The notes beneath the pieces were generated by a model. It searched no databases and was not told the origin of the DNA. It was given only the letters and a program-made list of their open reading frames with translations. From contig NZ_JAOAKP010000002.1 of the NCBI RefSeq assembly GCF_026419855.1, positions 1 to 62,179 of the forward strand: 62,179 bases of DNA, given 5' to 3'. The DNA is from Methanothrix sp. Its GTDB lineage: Archaea; Halobacteriota; Methanosarcinia; Methanotrichales; Methanotrichaceae. Shown one piece after another: positions 17,230-25,478 of the stretch. Within the stretch, counting starts at the first letter, position 1, and each line of letters starts with the position of its first letter. The position numbers and the translations under genes were made by a program.

Positions 17230-17789
17230 GAAGGATAGATGCAATAGCTGTCGTGGCAGAGACTGCAGATGCATCGAATGCTCTCGTTGTCTGCAACCTG
17301 GGTTATCCAAGCAGGGAGCTTTTCTTCGTCGGAGACAGAGCGGAGAACTTCTACATGCTCGGATCGATGGGTCTGGCCTCTTCGATTGCTCTCGGCCTAT
17401 CGCTGGCGCTTCCGGAGAGGAGGGTGATCGCGATCGATGGTGATGGATCTGTGCTCATGAACCTCGGCACGCTTGCAACCATCGCGAGCTTCGCATCATC
17501 AAATTACCTTCTCGTCGTGCTCGATAACCGTGTGTACGGCTCCACCGGATGCCAGCCGACATGCACCTCCAGATGCACAGATCTCGCTGCTGTCGCGCGC
17601 GGTGCCGGTGTGAGGGATGTGAGGGTTGCATCAAGCGAAGAAGAGCTCAGGATGAGCCTCTCAGGGAGCGGTGTGGTTGTGGCCATTGTGGAGCCAGGAA
17701 ACGCAGACGTCCCTGTGATCCCCCTCTCCCCTGAGGAGATCCTGAGCAGGTTCATGGAGAGAGCTTTTCCACGGGTGAGGAGATCCTGA
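17226..17789 (+). CDS. comE: sulfopyruvate decarboxylase, beta subunit
   Basis: 187 residues, the TPP-pyrophosphate-binding half. The motif runs from GDGSVLMNLGTL to LLVVLDNRVYGSTG, matching the GDG-x(24-27)-N pattern that holds Mg-TPP. It pairs with ComD, the upstream gene with a 4-bp overlap. The 3' end overlaps the convergent COG1900-ferredoxin gene by 38 bp. Confidence 0.93.
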   Translation: MRRIDAIAVVAETADASNALVVCNLGYPSRELFFVGDRAENFYMLGSMGLASSIALGLSLALPERRVIAIDGDGSVLMNLGTLATIASFASSNYLLVVLDNRVYGSTGCQPTCTSRCTDLAAVARGAGVRDVRVASSEEELRMSLSGSGVVVAIVEPGNADVPVIPLSPEEILSRFMERAFPRVRRS

Positions 17790-19005
17790 AGCTCCCGTCG
17801 AGTATCCTCCTTTTGAGCATCTCCGCGAGCCTGGCGGCACGGAAGCGGTCTGACTGTCTTAACGTCACGGGAATATCAAGACCATCCGGAGATCTTATCG
17901 AGCCGAGCCGCGCGCGGAAGACATCCGGGCAGAGCACTGTGCAGAGCCCGCAGTTGAAGCATAAGCTCCTGTCTATTCGCACGGGCCTTTTAATTGCACC
18001 CATCGGGCAGCTGATCTCTGCGATGCAATCCCCGCAATCCCTGCATGAATCTGATACCACACGAACCGCCAGATCCACATCCCGCCATACCTGCGCATAA
18101 TCCGCAACCCACAAAGCAGATCGCGTGGTGATGTCCATCACCGGCATTGGGATGGCCTCATCGGGAAGCAGAACCGCATCTAGAACATGCCTGCTCAGAA
18201 CAGGAACAGGCACGGCCCAAGAGGTTACGCACTCCGGACCTGCGGACGTCACGAAGCCGCCCATGAACTCAGGAATCATCTGATGCATATCAGCGAACCC
18301 GGACAGATTTGGCTTCTCTGGAGTGCTTCTTGTTCCCGTCCCGATCACGAAACCCTCAGCTCCGTTTATGAGAACGCGCGTCCCGACGCCTATCGTCTCC
18401 AGGAGCGGATCGTTCTTGAGGGGGTTCAGAACACCACACCCTGAGAAGGAGGCCCCGCTCATGGCCGGAGGAAACGGGATCGCATGGAATATCGTGCTAT
18501 GGGCATCCCCCATGTTCACGAACGCGGAGTAGTTCATGAATGCGTGCCTCGTGCCGAATAGCCTGGCGTGCGGAATATCATCCAGAGTGATATCTCTCGA
18601 TATGCAGCGTCCATCTGATGTCTCAACATCCACACAAACGCTTTTTCTCGCAACAAGGTCCCTGAACAGATGACCTCCGCCGTACCTTTCATCCCTGTGA
18701 GCAGTGCCGAAGACGATGAGATCCACATGCCCCAGCCTCTCGTTTGGACACGGACCCACATGAGCCGGCACGCCGTTGATCCGCGCGCTCACCGCGCGGG
18801 TGAACGAGCCCTTTTTCGCGAACCCGAATGAGAGCACAGCATACGTCCCGCTCATGACAGCTCTCGTGGCAGTTGTGACCACATCGACATCCTGAAGCTC
18901 GGTGATCGCGCCCTGTTCCACAAGACCCCCAACCTCCTCAGCGGTGAGCACCGTCGCCTCTCCCCTGCGTATCCGCTCCTCTATCTCTCCAATCGATCTC
19001 CTCAT
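17752..19005 (-). CDS. COG1900-ferredoxin protein (methanogenesis marker 16; likely CoM synthesis ComF)
   Basis: 417 residues. The long N-terminal COG1900/DUF39 domain has ATRAVMSGTYAVLSFGFA, NGVPAHVGPCPNERLGH and the Cys-bearing SFSGCGVLNPLKND. Two [4Fe-4S] ferredoxin motifs follow at the C-terminus (CRDCGDCIAEISCP, CFNCGLCTVLCP). This matches methanogenesis marker protein 16. From memory, the Methanocaldococcus orthologue has been proposed to convert sulfoacetaldehyde to coenzyme M (ComF); COG1900 relatives also thiolate aspartate semialdehyde. Adjacency to comDE supports the CoM role, since it would use their product. The sulfur donor is unknown. Confidence 0.85.
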   Translation of the reverse strand: MRRSIGEIEERIRRGEATVLTAEEVGGLVEQGAITELQDVDVVTTATRAVMSGTYAVLSFGFAKKGSFTRAVSARINGVPAHVGPCPNERLGHVDLIVFGTAHRDERYGGGHLFRDLVARKSVCVDVETSDGRCISRDITLDDIPHARLFGTRHAFMNYSAFVNMGDAHSTIFHAIPFPPAMSGASFSGCGVLNPLKNDPLLETIGVGTRVLINGAEGFVIGTGTRSTPEKPNLSGFADMHQMIPEFMGGFVTSAGPECVTSWAVPVPVLSRHVLDAVLLPDEAIPMPVMDITTRSALWVADYAQVWRDVDLAVRVVSDSCRDCGDCIAEISCPMGAIKRPVRIDRSLCFNCGLCTVLCPDVFRARLGSIRSPDGLDIPVTLRQSDRFRAARLAEMLKRRILDGSFRISSPVEKLSP

Positions 19006-19127
19006 AGCGCCTCCACCATTTGTTGATGCTCATAATCCCCTACCCAAGGCGGATGGCATTTCACATGCACAGAATAACAGAGCCTTCAGGGTGTAGATCT
19101 AAAAACAGCATCCCATGATAAATAGGT

Positions 19128-19148
19128 CTCCGCCCCTGAGAGGCGGAG
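19128..19148. terminator. GC hairpin after the beta-helix protein gene
   Basis: CTCCGCC (19128-19134) pairs with GGCGGAG (19142-19148) around a CCCTGAG-type loop. It lies about 30 nt past the stop of the minus-strand gene and could terminate or protect its mRNA. It also resembles the hairpin part of the 43442 motif. Confidence 0.4.
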
Positions 19149-19175
19149 CATCACCGTATCCCAGGAGTGTCGGAT

Positions 19176-21920
19176 CTATCGAATCTCGAAGGTCGTGACC
19201 TCCTGTGTCTCTCCTACTGAGTTCAGGACTCCCGTGTAAGTCCTCACGTCCCCTCCGACCACTGTGCGAACGGTCCATCTCACCGCTCCGACTCCGCCGC
19301 AGTCGCTGTAGTAGTTCACACTGACCTTATAAACGCCAGGAGGCGCGCTGCCGGTCGGCCAGAATATGTTCTCAGGCTTGCCCATCTCGAAGTTGGAGCA
19401 CATGTTGTCGCGATCCAGCTGTCCTCCCGACGGAACCTGTGGGTTGCTGTAGTATACCAGATCACCGTTCGGATCCTCCACGTAGAGGTCGATGTCCGCA
19501 TTCGCATACCATGTCAGTGTGATCTGCACATCACCTGTGTGGACCGATGTTGTCCTTCCGGTCCTAGCAGCAGCTGCGACAGCCGATCTGCATGGATACC
19601 CGCCCAGGAAGCATGGTGACCCCTGGAGTGACGATTCCTCCAGATGGTCGAACCGCAGAGTATCCCCTGGATTGATCTGGTAAACCTTCGTCTGCTTTGA
19701 CCTAGCATGATGGCATGGAGAGTACATCGGATCCCCGGGGTTAACCTCTGATACGTAGAGGAATTCGGTCAGAGTGTAGGTGCCGGCAGGCACCCAGAAG
19801 CGTGTCCTGGTCTCGCTTGCAGCGCTTGATGGCATCACATCGTACGCCAGTATCATCCAGTTGCTCGGCGGGGTCCAGGATCCCGCAACAGATGGATTTT
19901 TGAAGACCGCATTCTTTATGCATATGCCGTGCTCTGTATGTGTCGGAAGACGTCTGCAGCCCTCCTCGCCATCGCATGGTAGGTAAGAGACGGTGTTGTA
20001 GCGGTGTGCGTTGATAACCTCGATCCAGCCGCCGTTTCTCCTCATCCACTCATCAGCTCCGCTGACCAGAGCGTATGGGGAGAAATGATCCGTGAATATC
20101 GTCACAGTTCTCGCATCTGGATCGATTGTGCCTGGTATCAGCTCCCATCTTCCAGAGGTTGCATTGAAGGTCGTCACTCCTATGACTGTGTTCGGATCGA
20201 CTTCCTCCGGTATCCTCAGGGTGATCTGCACCGGTCTTTCGAATACCGTGCCCTCCGGACCCAGTTGATAGACATCGCCAACATGGGTCAAACCTTCAGC
20301 CAGTTCTGGCCTCATGTCTGTCTTCTCTATGCTGATGACCATTGTTCCTGGAGTGCCATCCTCGTTGGGCGGAATGGATCCTGAGGGTATCTCAACAGCA
20401 GCACCACCAAGAGATACTGAGCCGGACTGGCTGCTCGAAAGAGTGGCAGATCCGCTCTCCTCCACTGGCTCCTCCGGCGGACGCTCCTCTATCACGATGA
20501 TACCATGTGAAGTTGATGGCGATGCAAGCGGATATCTGTCAACGCTGTCCCCTCCTGGGATGTTATACGGAGAATCGCAGATCCCATCGTGGTTCGAGTC
20601 TGTGCATGGATTATCGCTGTAGTAGTTGCCCCTCGATCCATCATCCCATCTGTTGGCATCGCTGTTGCCAAGCTCTGTGGCGTTGTAATCATCATATGCA
20701 TCATCGCCCAGGTTCTCTGAAAGCACGTTGTTGAATATGATATTCCCAGACGATTCATAAACATGTAAACCATCTCCGCCGTTTCTCGATATCCTGTTGT
20801 CGCTGATCGTGTTCTCATCACATCCGCTCAGGAGGTATATTCCGTGGTCATCGTTCTCATCTATGATGTTTGTCTCGATCAGGTTGCTGCCTGCCTCGTA
20901 CAGCTCGATCCCCTTATCGCATAGCGTTATGCTGTTGTTTCGTATGATATTGCTGCTGGAGTAGACCATTATTCCAGAGTATCCGAGGAAGCCGCCCCTC
21001 GCATTGATCACACTCAGCCCCTCAAGAGTGACGCCATCCGCAGATACCGTGATGCCATCGCCAAGCCTGCCCGCATCTATCACAGGCATACTGATGCCGC
21101 GTATCGTGAGCTTCCTGTCAACAACTACATTCTCTCTGTAAGTGCCAGAATTAACCTCGATCGTGTCTCCATCGCCTGAGGCATTTATGGCGTCCTGGAT
21201 CCGCGAGTACTGCTTCCCTGCACCAACAGCCAGGACGTTTCTGCTTTCCGGTAACGGGCCTCCTGGTGCGCCCCTGATTGACCATATCTTCAGATCATCG
21301 AATGCGACGTGCACCTGTGGTGCATCCTGAGTCTCGCCAAAGATATCTATGACTCCAGAGCGTATGCTGCCGTCCTTGCAGCTTCCAACCCAGCGATCGT
21401 TTATGTAAATTGTAAAATCCTCTCCGGATGCCACCACCTTTATCCTGTTCGCATCCAGGGCCACCGCATCTGACCTCGTCCAGGGTATGAGATCTGTCCA
21501 CTCTTCATTTTTATATTTAAAGAACGCGAATTTATGATTTGTGTTCAGCACAAGCCTGTAGAAATCGTCGCTCTCCACATCCCTCCTGAGGTTCAGTCCG
21601 AACTCGCCATACTCAGGCACGTCCACCACATATGCAGTCGTCTCAAGCACGAAATCGCTGAATTCGGTCCTTACAGGCACTTTGGCATTTTTTACTGTGT
21701 TGGAGGTGTTGACGTAGATGTGATACATGCCATTCATGTAGTCCATCCTGTAGCTCTCTGTGGTCGCTCGCGGCCACCCGCTTGCTGGATCGGAGAAGTC
21801 ATCTGAATAGAGAAGATCCCCTGCCAGTGAGCCCGTGTAAGAACTCTGAGCTGATGATTGTGTACAAAAAATACACAGCATCATCAGATAGAGCATCCAT
21901 AATGATTTCATATTCATCAT
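19176..21920 (-). CDS. large secreted multidomain beta-helix surface protein
   Basis: 914 residues with a signal peptide (hydrophobic residues 5-24, SSAQS cleavage region). In order: a LamG/DUF1080-like beta sandwich (about 35-215, LYSDDFSDPASGWP, AFDDLKIWSI); a NosD/parallel beta-helix domain (about 230-470) with repeats like NSITLCDKGIELYEAGSNLIETNIIDEN; a Ca-binding-like DSNHDGICDSPYN segment; a Pro/Glu linker; a ZU5-like domain (VEIPSGSIP to TIFTDHFSPYALVSG, about 500-640); then Cys-containing C-terminal beta domains with a prepeptidase/DUF2135-like module (ITLTWYANADIDLYVEDPNG). No C-terminal membrane anchor is seen, so it is probably released or sheath-bound. Function unknown; carbohydrate binding is plausible. 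Confidence 0.8.
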   Translation of the reverse strand: MMNMKSLWMLYLMMLCIFCTQSSAQSSYTGSLAGDLLYSDDFSDPASGWPRATTESYRMDYMNGMYHIYVNTSNTVKNAKVPVRTEFSDFVLETTAYVVDVPEYGEFGLNLRRDVESDDFYRLVLNTNHKFAFFKYKNEEWTDLIPWTRSDAVALDANRIKVVASGEDFTIYINDRWVGSCKDGSIRSGVIDIFGETQDAPQVHVAFDDLKIWSIRGAPGGPLPESRNVLAVGAGKQYSRIQDAINASGDGDTIEVNSGTYRENVVVDRKLTIRGISMPVIDAGRLGDGITVSADGVTLEGLSVINARGGFLGYSGIMVYSSSNIIRNNSITLCDKGIELYEAGSNLIETNIIDENDDHGIYLLSGCDENTISDNRISRNGGDGLHVYESSGNIIFNNVLSENLGDDAYDDYNATELGNSDANRWDDGSRGNYYSDNPCTDSNHDGICDSPYNIPGGDSVDRYPLASPSTSHGIIVIEERPPEEPVEESGSATLSSSQSGSVSLGGAAVEIPSGSIPPNEDGTPGTMVISIEKTDMRPELAEGLTHVGDVYQLGPEGTVFERPVQITLRIPEEVDPNTVIGVTTFNATSGRWELIPGTIDPDARTVTIFTDHFSPYALVSGADEWMRRNGGWIEVINAHRYNTVSYLPCDGEEGCRRLPTHTEHGICIKNAVFKNPSVAGSWTPPSNWMILAYDVMPSSAASETRTRFWVPAGTYTLTEFLYVSEVNPGDPMYSPCHHARSKQTKVYQINPGDTLRFDHLEESSLQGSPCFLGGYPCRSAVAAAARTGRTTSVHTGDVQITLTWYANADIDLYVEDPNGDLVYYSNPQVPSGGQLDRDNMCSNFEMGKPENIFWPTGSAPPGVYKVSVNYYSDCGGVGAVRWTVRTVVGGDVRTYTGVLNSVGETQEVTTFEIR

Positions 21921-22222
21921 ACCATTTTAATACATATCATTCTGCATATCTTTCGACCAAACAAATTAATCACGTTTTAAATACTCACACCCAACTGGTT
22001 AACTTACAGCGTAGAAACGCTTCAAAATCCTCCTGAATTTTCATATCCATTGGTCTGAAGCTATATAGCCGTTTTGGCGATGGAGATCGGATGACGATAC
22101 AAATCGTATTAGATTTATACAATCATATCATTAAAAATATCTCATGCGAAAGGATACTCATGCCAAAAGGATGAAAGTGTTCTTGAATAGAATAACCAAG
22201 GCAATGATCTGCAAGAATCATG

Positions 22223-22345
22223 CGCTCTTATCCATATGATGACTTGCCAGAAGAAGCACGGGTCCTCCGATGCGTTCTTGAAAATAAATGTGCGATTCCA
22301 GCAACCTGCTTGCTAGACCTCTAAGTTGCTAAAAACACAAGAGCG
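22223..22345 (+). mobile_element. family C miniature element, 123 bp
   Basis: Ends CGCTCTT (22223-22229) and AAGAGCG (22339-22345) are perfect 7-bp inverted repeats. The body contains CCAGCAACC and CTCTAAGTTGCT. Related copies lie at 13292-13521 (interrupted), 55860-55975 (reverse) and, in part, 10659. No coding capacity. Confidence 0.55.
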
Positions 22346-22430
22346 AAATCATGATGTAGATCGAGCACTTTCCTGGCAATAGCCCGATGCCATCGACGAG
22401 CTCGGATATGATGAAGCCTGTAGGTGCTGC
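22325..22430 (-). pseudogene. possible transposase (TnpB-like) fragment
   Basis: The minus strand reads RARRWHRAIARKVLDLHHDF, then ALVFLAT and a stop, preceded within 40 codons by another stop. The Arg/His-rich helix with the A-R-K-x-x-D-x-H-H-D-F pattern recalls the N-terminal region of IS200/IS605 TnpB proteins. The fragment is short and the assignment is weak. Confidence 0.2.
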
Positions 22431-22629
22431 ATGATCACCTATAGCGGCTGATTTATGATTCGATGGATCGTGATGTCGAACTGTCGGAGAGGCGGACACT
22501 ATAACCCCGATCATCTGCAGTTGAATTCGCCTCTTTATGAATGGTTGCAGATCCGCTGAATCATAGGGATGATCCTATGCGGTTTTTGCGCGACTCGTCA
22601 TAAAAATGCATACACACGACCTCCTGGAG

Positions 22630-22752
22630 CTACCAGGAGATCGCCCTCCAGAGCCAGTTGCATATCAGAGTCCAGAACTTCTCGAATCCTGAGCCCTTCT
22701 CGATCTTCATTCTCTCCTTCTCAGAGTACTTCTTGCTCTTGGTCCACGACAT
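22630..22752 (-). CDS. possible small protein, 40 residues
   Basis: A minus-strand ORF starting MSWTKSKKYSEKERMKIEKG and ending in a Trp-rich segment (WTLICNWLWRAISW). Codon choice (AAG, GAG, CTC/CTG) resembles the neighbours, and the amphipathic tail could associate with membranes. The ribosome site is weak and there is no known relative. It may instead be a relic. Confidence 0.25.
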   Translation of the reverse strand: MSWTKSKKYSEKERMKIEKGSGFEKFWTLICNWLWRAISW

Positions 22753-22980
22753 GCCTATCACAGATGCTAGTGAATGGCATCGTCATATAATCATAACGGT
22801 CGACAGGCCTTTACATTTTGCACATCTCTCCTGCATCAATCATAGAAGCACCGCTCCTTCTGCGCATTCCTGGCGGGCGAATGAGTGCATCTGGAACCTG
22901 CTTTCATGTTTGCCAATTGCTGATGCTTGTTCCTGTGATCCGGCGGATCGATAATCTCCCATAAAGAGACAGAGTCCACC

Positions 22981-23115
22981 CTAAGCTCCCCATATTTAGG
23001 CATATGGATCCGCAGCATACTGGTTATTTGTGGGTATGGCACAGTTATCTTCTGAGAAAAGCAGCATCATTCGCCACATTTCCGTCTCACCTTGCCTAAA
23101 TGATGAGGAGTTCAG
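22981..23115. mobile_element. family B miniature element, about 135 bp
   Basis: The core ATTTAGGCA (22994-23002) to TGCCTAAAT (23093-23101) is exactly 108 bp. The ends extend outward as imperfect inverted repeats of about 23 bp (CTAAGCTCCCCAT on the left, GATGAGGAGTTCAG on the right). The copy at 47626-47760 has the same 108-bp core. No ORF. Confidence 0.65.
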
Positions 23116-23238
23116 GAGTGGAGTCACCAAGAACTCCCCTCTCTGACGATCAACCAGCGGATCCATTGCTGAATACATAAGAACACTGTGCACAGTAAAG
23201 CAGCATTTTTCTGGACCACATCACCCTCTGCGCATCCC

Positions 23239-24087
23239 TCAGCCGTGAATGTGGGTGTGAGCATGCTCATCTCTGTGCACATGTGGATGCCTGTGGACCA
23301 CCCTGCCATGGCGGTGCATGTGCTCGTGTATGAGGTTCGTCTCCAGGAGCAGATCTATGTCGCTAAGAACATCATCGACATCTCTATCCACCACGATCCT
23401 GTGGTTCTCCCCTATGACAACCGCCCTCCTGCTTATCTTATCTATGATGTCCAAGTCGTGCGTGGCCGTGATGATCGTCTTGCCGCAGCTGGCAAGCTCG
23501 TCCAAGAGCTCGATCAGCCAGAGCTGGCTGCGCGGATCAAGCCCGGCGGTCGGCTCATCGAGAAGCAGAACATCAGGGTTCGTCGCGAGGACCGAGGCTA
23601 TGCAGACCTTCTTCTTCTCGCCACCGCTGAGCGTGTGGGGCGCCCTATCCCGGAGCTTCATTATGCCGAGCATCTCCATCAGCTCCTCCACTCTCTCCCG
23701 GACATCATCCATGGGCATATCCAGCTGCAGGGGGCCGAAGGCTATCTCATCGAAGACCGTAGATGAGAAGAGCTGAACATCGGGGTTCTGAAAGACGAAT
23801 CCTACCTTGCTGCGGAAGAAACGCTTGAACTCGTTATCTCGGAGCGTGCCGAACAGCTCCTCACTCACCTTAGTCCCAAATGCGTAGTATTTGCCTGAGG
23901 TTGGATAAATGAGAGCATCGATTATGGCCAGAAGAGTCGACTTTCCTGAGCCGTTGGCACCCAGGAGTGCGACCTGCTCTCCCTGGCAGATCCTCAGATT
24001 TATGTCCTCCAGCGCTTTCAGACGTCCATTGTAGATGTAAGATACATCCTGCAAATCGAATATCACGTTCATTTCCAACCATCTCAT
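23239..24087 (-). CDS. cbiO: cobalt/nickel-type ECF transporter ATPase (CbiO/NikO)
   Basis: 282-residue ABC ATPase energising metal uptake with CbiQ. Walker A GANGSGKST, signature LSGGEKKKV and Walker B PDVLLLDEPTAGLD followed by the switch histidine (TATHD) are intact. The last 30 residues are very rich in histidine (HEHMHRHGRVVHRHPHVHRD and on), probably a Ni/Co-binding tail. The start overlaps the cbiQ stop by ATGA (24084-24087); ATG 24072 is an alternative. No CbiM/NikM component lies in the window. Confidence 0.9.
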   Translation of the reverse strand: MRWLEMNVIFDLQDVSYIYNGRLKALEDINLRICQGEQVALLGANGSGKSTLLAIIDALIYPTSGKYYAFGTKVSEELFGTLRDNEFKRFFRSKVGFVFQNPDVQLFSSTVFDEIAFGPLQLDMPMDDVRERVEELMEMLGIMKLRDRAPHTLSGGEKKKVCIASVLATNPDVLLLDEPTAGLDPRSQLWLIELLDELASCGKTIITATHDLDIIDKISRRAVVIGENHRIVVDRDVDDVLSDIDLLLETNLIHEHMHRHGRVVHRHPHVHRDEHAHTHIHG

Positions 24088-25016
24088 GCGTTAACAATCC
24101 CGTGTGTGAGGAGAAGAATGCTGACCACCACAGAGACCCCAAGAGCGATGTAGTCGCGCCTACGCATTGCGAATTCATAGCTGAGCCTGACATCACCATT
24201 GAAGCCTCTGGCTATCATCGCCATGTGGACCTTCTCGCTCATGTCGAGCGCCTTTATAAGCATGTAGCCTATCCGCCCACCGACCCATCTCTGCTCCGCC
24301 AGGGTTCCCCTGCTTTTGATCGTCCTGCTCCTCTTCGCGATGTAGAGATCCCTGACCATCTCCATGAAGAGAAAGATGTACCTGTTGGCCATCTCCAGCG
24401 TGAGAACGTAGACCTTCGGCACGCCGATGGATCGTAGGGATTTGAAGAGCGCCTTCTGAGGGGTTGTGAGAAACAGCAGGACTACTGCAGACACGCATGC
24501 TGCAACCCTCATTGTGAATAAAATCGCTGCCCTGACCCCCTGAGATGTTATGTATATGCTCTCCGGAAGCCCGAAAGGCCCTATGTGCAACCCTGGCCCG
24601 GGATTCACCAGAGGTACGAGCACATCCCCGGGCAGGAAGACATTGAGCGTCATGGGGATCGCGATCACCCCTGTGAAGATGGGTATGAATAACCACACTC
24701 TTTTTATGAAGAAAACTATATTTATTGAGCTAAGATATGCAAATATCAGCGTAATAAGATAGAATAAAACTATGATCTCCAGAGTTTTTGTCATACTTAT
24801 TGCGAATATCATTAAAAGTATCGAGATCAACTTGACCCTGGGGTCGAGGCTCTGCAAAAGGCCTCTTCTGGAGGATAGTTCCTCCGTCATCATCGCCTCC
24901 TGGAAGAAGGAGATGATGCCGTCTATCGTCTTTTTGACGAAATCCTTCCTCGCAGGAGGTGATGGGGCAAACTCCGCATGCGTTAGACTGACGCTTTTCA
25001 TCCACTCGGGTATCAT
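24084..25016 (-). CDS. cbiQ: cobalt/nickel-type ECF transporter transmembrane subunit (CbiQ/NikQ)
   Basis: About 310 residues. It has several hydrophobic spans (LISILLMIFAISM, VWLFIPIFTGVIAIP, ACVSAVVLLFLTT, IALGVSVVVSILLL) and the two cytoplasmic coupling motifs of ECF T-components, the second visible as MSEKVHMAMIARGF, an A-R-G-type helix that docks the ATPase. The conserved SLDPRVKLI precedes the first helix. The start is uncertain: the frame is open to 25160, with ATGs at 25073/25070 and 25016; I use 25016. It lies next to a family B/A repeat composite. Confidence 0.85.
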   Translation of the reverse strand: MIPEWMKSVSLTHAEFAPSPPARKDFVKKTIDGIISFFQEAMMTEELSSRRGLLQSLDPRVKLISILLMIFAISMTKTLEIIVLFYLITLIFAYLSSINIVFFIKRVWLFIPIFTGVIAIPMTLNVFLPGDVLVPLVNPGPGLHIGPFGLPESIYITSQGVRAAILFTMRVAACVSAVVLLFLTTPQKALFKSLRSIGVPKVYVLTLEMANRYIFLFMEMVRDLYIAKRSRTIKSRGTLAEQRWVGGRIGYMLIKALDMSEKVHMAMIARGFNGDVRLSYEFAMRRRDYIALGVSVVVSILLLTHGIVNA

Positions 25017-25144
25017 GATGTAATCCAGTGGTCTTCTTTTGTGAAGACGTACTAATATTTTCCTGAGCATCATACAGTTGATCCGCCGGTAAGCGGATGT
25101 ATGCTGAGGATAGCTGCACCGATCCCCAAATCCCGCATGCAATA

Positions 25145-25330
25145 AAACCTGAGCACCCATAATTTAGGCATATGGATCCGCAGCATGCTGATTATAGTCC
25201 TTTGCGTCACTTCATATAAGCTAATTTAAAATTTGATGGATATGTCGCACTTCATACAAGATTTTATGTAATATGCAATATTATATCAACTTATGCGTAA
25301 TACTATAAATGATGAGGAGTTCAGGTTCCA
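25145..25330. mobile_element. family B element interrupted and shortened by family A
   Basis: The left half of B (AATTTAGGCA at 25161-25170, then GGATCCGCAGCATGCTGAT) runs directly into family A (25195-25305). B resumes only at its outer right end (AAATGATGAGGAGTTCAGG). About 75 bp of B are missing, so the A insertion was accompanied or followed by a deletion. Confidence 0.6.
25195..25305 (-). mobile_element. family A miniature element, 111 bp, TA duplication
   Basis: Reverse-orientation copy of 13309-13419 with identical length. Its ends are TAGTCCTTTGCG and GCGTAATACTA, and it is flanked by TA at 25193-25194 and 25306-25307. Inverted, it reads TAGTATTACGCATAAGTTGATATAAT-like sequence shared with 13309 and with the fragment at 47589. 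Confidence 0.7.
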
Positions 25331-25379
25331 AAAAAACGAGTTGATGCAGGAGATTAACCCACCAGGTTATGTTAAAGAG

Positions 25380-25477
25380 CGCCGAGGGTGAGATTCGAAC
25401 TCACGAGACTCTTTCGAGTCACCAGCTCTCCAGGAGGTTCACTCCAGGCTGGCGCCCTACCACTAGACGACCTCGGC
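25380..25477 (-). tRNA. tRNA-Ser (GGA) with a 14-nt intron
   Basis: Cloverleaf on the minus strand: acceptor GCCGAGG/CCTCGGC (25477-25471 with 25387-25381), D-arm with AGTGGTAGG, anticodon stem CCAGC/GCTGG, long variable arm (GACTC-GAAA-GAGTC) typical of tRNA-Ser, and T-arm GTGAG-TTCGAAT-CTCAC. The anticodon loop region is 21 nt; removing 14 nt leaves CTGGAGA, anticodon GGA. CTGGAG is repeated at both ends, so every possible 14-nt excision gives the same product. GGAG pairs with CTCC in the intron, as a relaxed bulge-helix-bulge requires. CCA is not encoded. It lies one base after the cbf5 stop. Confidence 0.9.
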
Positions 25478-25478
25478 A

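Larger units (their letters stand above)
21921..23238. other. 1.3-kb gene-poor region with repeats and relics
   Basis: No confident gene. It starts with the AT-rich promoter region of the beta-helix gene. It then holds a family C element (22223-22345), a possible degenerate transposase tail read on the minus strand (about 22325-22430), a possible 40-codon minus-strand ORF (22630-22752), a partial family C-like piece (about 22855-22900) and a family B element (22981-23115). This looks like an accumulation site for small mobile elements between two accessory genes. Confidence 0.55.

Noticed and set aside
22569-22790. 73-residue plus-strand ORF in the gene-poor region
   Set aside because: Ser/Arg-rich low-complexity translation opposite a better-looking minus-strand frame, with no ribosome site. 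It is probably a shadow.
25030-25160. N-terminal extension of CbiQ to 25160
   Set aside because: It would reach into the family B repeat, and the added residues are Cys/His/Ser-rich without resemblance to T-components; a start at 25073 or 25070 remains possible.
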